Below, one piece after another: positions 11,738 to 12,855 of a stretch of DNA of 12,855 bases. The stretch lies in the NCBI GenBank assembly GCA_937958145.1, contig CALGOE010000082.1:1-12855 (forward strand), given 5' to 3'. A program made the position numbers and the translations under genes. Within the stretch, counting starts at the first letter, position 1. Every line of letters begins with the position of its first letter. Origin of the DNA: an uncultured Desulfobacca sp. Its GTDB lineage: Bacteria; Desulfobacterota; Desulfobaccia; Desulfobaccales; Desulfobaccaceae. A model generated the notes under the pieces. That model saw only the letters and a list, made by a program, of their open reading frames with translations, was not told the DNA's origin and did not search any database.

Positions 11738-12855
11738 ATGCGCATTCTGATCGTCAGTCCAGAAGCCAATCCGTTTGCTCGGGCCGGCGCCTTGGCGGAA
11801 GTGATCTACGGTCTTTCCCGGGCCCTGACCCAGGAGGGGCATCAGGTTTCCGTGGTTATTCCCTTTTATCGCCAGGTCAAGGATGCCAAATGCACCATTA
11901 CCCCGGTAGGGAAGTCAATTTCGGTACCCCTGTCCATCAAAACCCTGACGGCCGAGATCTATACCGCCTGGCTGACACCGGATCTCAATTTCTATTTCAT
12001 CAGGCAAGATTCCCTGTTTGATCGGGATGGCCTCTATGGTACCCCCTACGGGGATTACCAGGACAATGCCGAGCGGTTTATTTTTTTCAGCCGGGCGGTG
12101 CCGGAACTGCTCAAGACCTTGGAGCTGCCCTTCGATGTCTGTAACTGCCACGAGTGGCAGACGGGCCTCGTCCCGGTCTACCTGCGCACCCTGTATCAGC
12201 ATACGCCCTATTGTCAGGGACTGCCCATCGTCTATACCGTCCATAATGTCGGCTATCAGGGTATATTCTGGCATTATGATATGGCCTTAACCGGTCTGGG
12301 CTGGGAATATTTCACCCCGAAGCTCCTGGAATTTTACGGCAAGATCAATCTGGAAAAGGGCGGCCTGATTACCGCTGATATCATTACCACGGTCAGTCGC
12401 ACCTACCGCCAGGAAATCCTGACGCCGGAATTCGGCTTCGGCCTGGAAGGCGTCTTTCAGGAACGGGCCGATGACCTCTACGGCATCCTGAACGGGGTGG
12501 ACTATGAAAGTTGGGATCCGGCCCATGACCAGTTCCTGCCGGCCGCGTATGACACCCATGACCTCAGCGGCAAGGAGATCTGCAAGCGGGAGCTGATCCG
12601 GCACTTCGGTTTGGATGTCCCCTTGACCCAGCCGCTGTTGGGGATGACCACCCGCTTGAATGAGCGCAAGGGCCTGGAGTTGGTGCAGGCCATCATGCCG
12701 CAATTAGTGGAGGCCAATGTCGGTTTCGTGCTGCAGGGGACGGGAGAGGAACGGTATCAATACGCCTTTACGGAACTGCATAACCGTTTTCCCAAGGCCG
12801 TGGGGGTGGAAATCGGTTACGACGCGGCTTTGGTCCACCAAATTATCGCCGGTTG
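11738..12855 (+). CDS. glgA: Glycogen/starch synthase, GT5 family, 3' end outside window
   Basis: About 372 codons are visible, of an expected 480 or so. The start ATG at 11738 follows AGGGAAG and opens MRILIVSPEANPFARAGALA, the GT5 N-terminus. Other landmarks are GHQVSVVIPFYRQV, DGLYGTPYGDYQDNAERFIF, FDVCNCHEWQTGLVPVYL, IVYTVHNVGYQGIF, ADIITTVSRTYRQEI, GILNGVDYESWDP and GMTTRLNERKGLELV. GlgA adds glucose from a nucleotide sugar (ADP-glucose in most bacteria) to growing alpha-1,4-glucan. The usual KTGGLADV sugar-nucleotide motif is here RAGALAEV (15-22): K15 to R, G18 to A and D21 to E by E. coli numbering. That is conservative in part but unusual. The downstream galT partnership supports a role in glucan metabolism. 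Confidence 0.9.
   Translation, partial: MRILIVSPEANPFARAGALAEVIYGLSRALTQEGHQVSVVIPFYRQVKDAKCTITPVGKSISVPLSIKTLTAEIYTAWLTPDLNFYFIRQDSLFDRDGLYGTPYGDYQDNAERFIFFSRAVPELLKTLELPFDVCNCHEWQTGLVPVYLRTLYQHTPYCQGLPIVYTVHNVGYQGIFWHYDMALTGLGWEYFTPKLLEFYGKINLEKGGLITADIITTVSRTYRQEILTPEFGFGLEGVFQERADDLYGILNGVDYESWDPAHDQFLPAAYDTHDLSGKEICKRELIRHFGLDVPLTQPLLGMTTRLNERKGLELVQAIMPQLVEANVGFVLQGTGEERYQYAFTELHNRFPKAVGVEIGYDAALVHQIIAG

Overview
The window is GC-rich bacterial chromosome that is almost fully coding. Nothing in it fixes the taxonomy. The gene mix (paired DUF488 genes, a REP-type transposase with a GC-rich palindrome, a four-helix-bundle S23-type gene among TGGCCCC heptamers, and galT followed by glgA) reminds me of Desulfobacterota (former deltaproteobacteria, for example Desulfobacca-like lineages). 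That placement is inference only.

Left part (1-5310, all genes on the minus strand). In transcription order: lexA; a small four-helix-bundle gene; a degenerate RadA/Rad51-like gene; a tight operon of two DUF488 genes and a dual-OB gene with its own promoter; a secreted trypsin-like/TPR protease; and a REP-associated tyrosine transposase cut by the window edge. A 30-nt REP-like palindrome lies in the leader of the protease gene. Half of it recurs inside the transposase gene. The four-helix-bundle gene is bracketed by two arrays of a degenerate heptamer in opposite orientations. One array ends on the lexA stop codon and the other is translated as the N-terminus of the RadA-like protein. This looks like a roughly 0.63 kb cassette that entered a former lexA/RadA-like junction.

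Middle part (5311-9042). lexA and a class I aminotransferase diverge from a short region. That region holds a near-consensus lexA promoter with an inverted repeat in its spacer, and the lexA mRNA should be leaderless or nearly so. A YacP-like NYN-domain gene converges on the aminotransferase gene. It has a 330-nt upstream region containing four inverted repeats. A membrane zinc-ribbon protein and an SH3 lipoprotein follow as a probable two-gene envelope operon, ending at a bidirectional terminator shared with fabH.

Right part (9043-12855). fabH (beta-ketoacyl-ACP synthase III) runs on the minus strand from its own promoter. On the plus strand are a small DUF2905 membrane protein, galT (hexose-1-phosphate nucleotidylyltransferase), and a glycogen-synthase-like glgA that runs off the window. 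The last two probably act together in glycogen or hexose-phosphate metabolism.

The parts most worth a second look are the heptamer-flanked cassette with the chimeric RadA-like gene, the DUF488-DUF488-dual OB operon, and the lexA control region. I see no tRNA, rRNA or CRISPR array.
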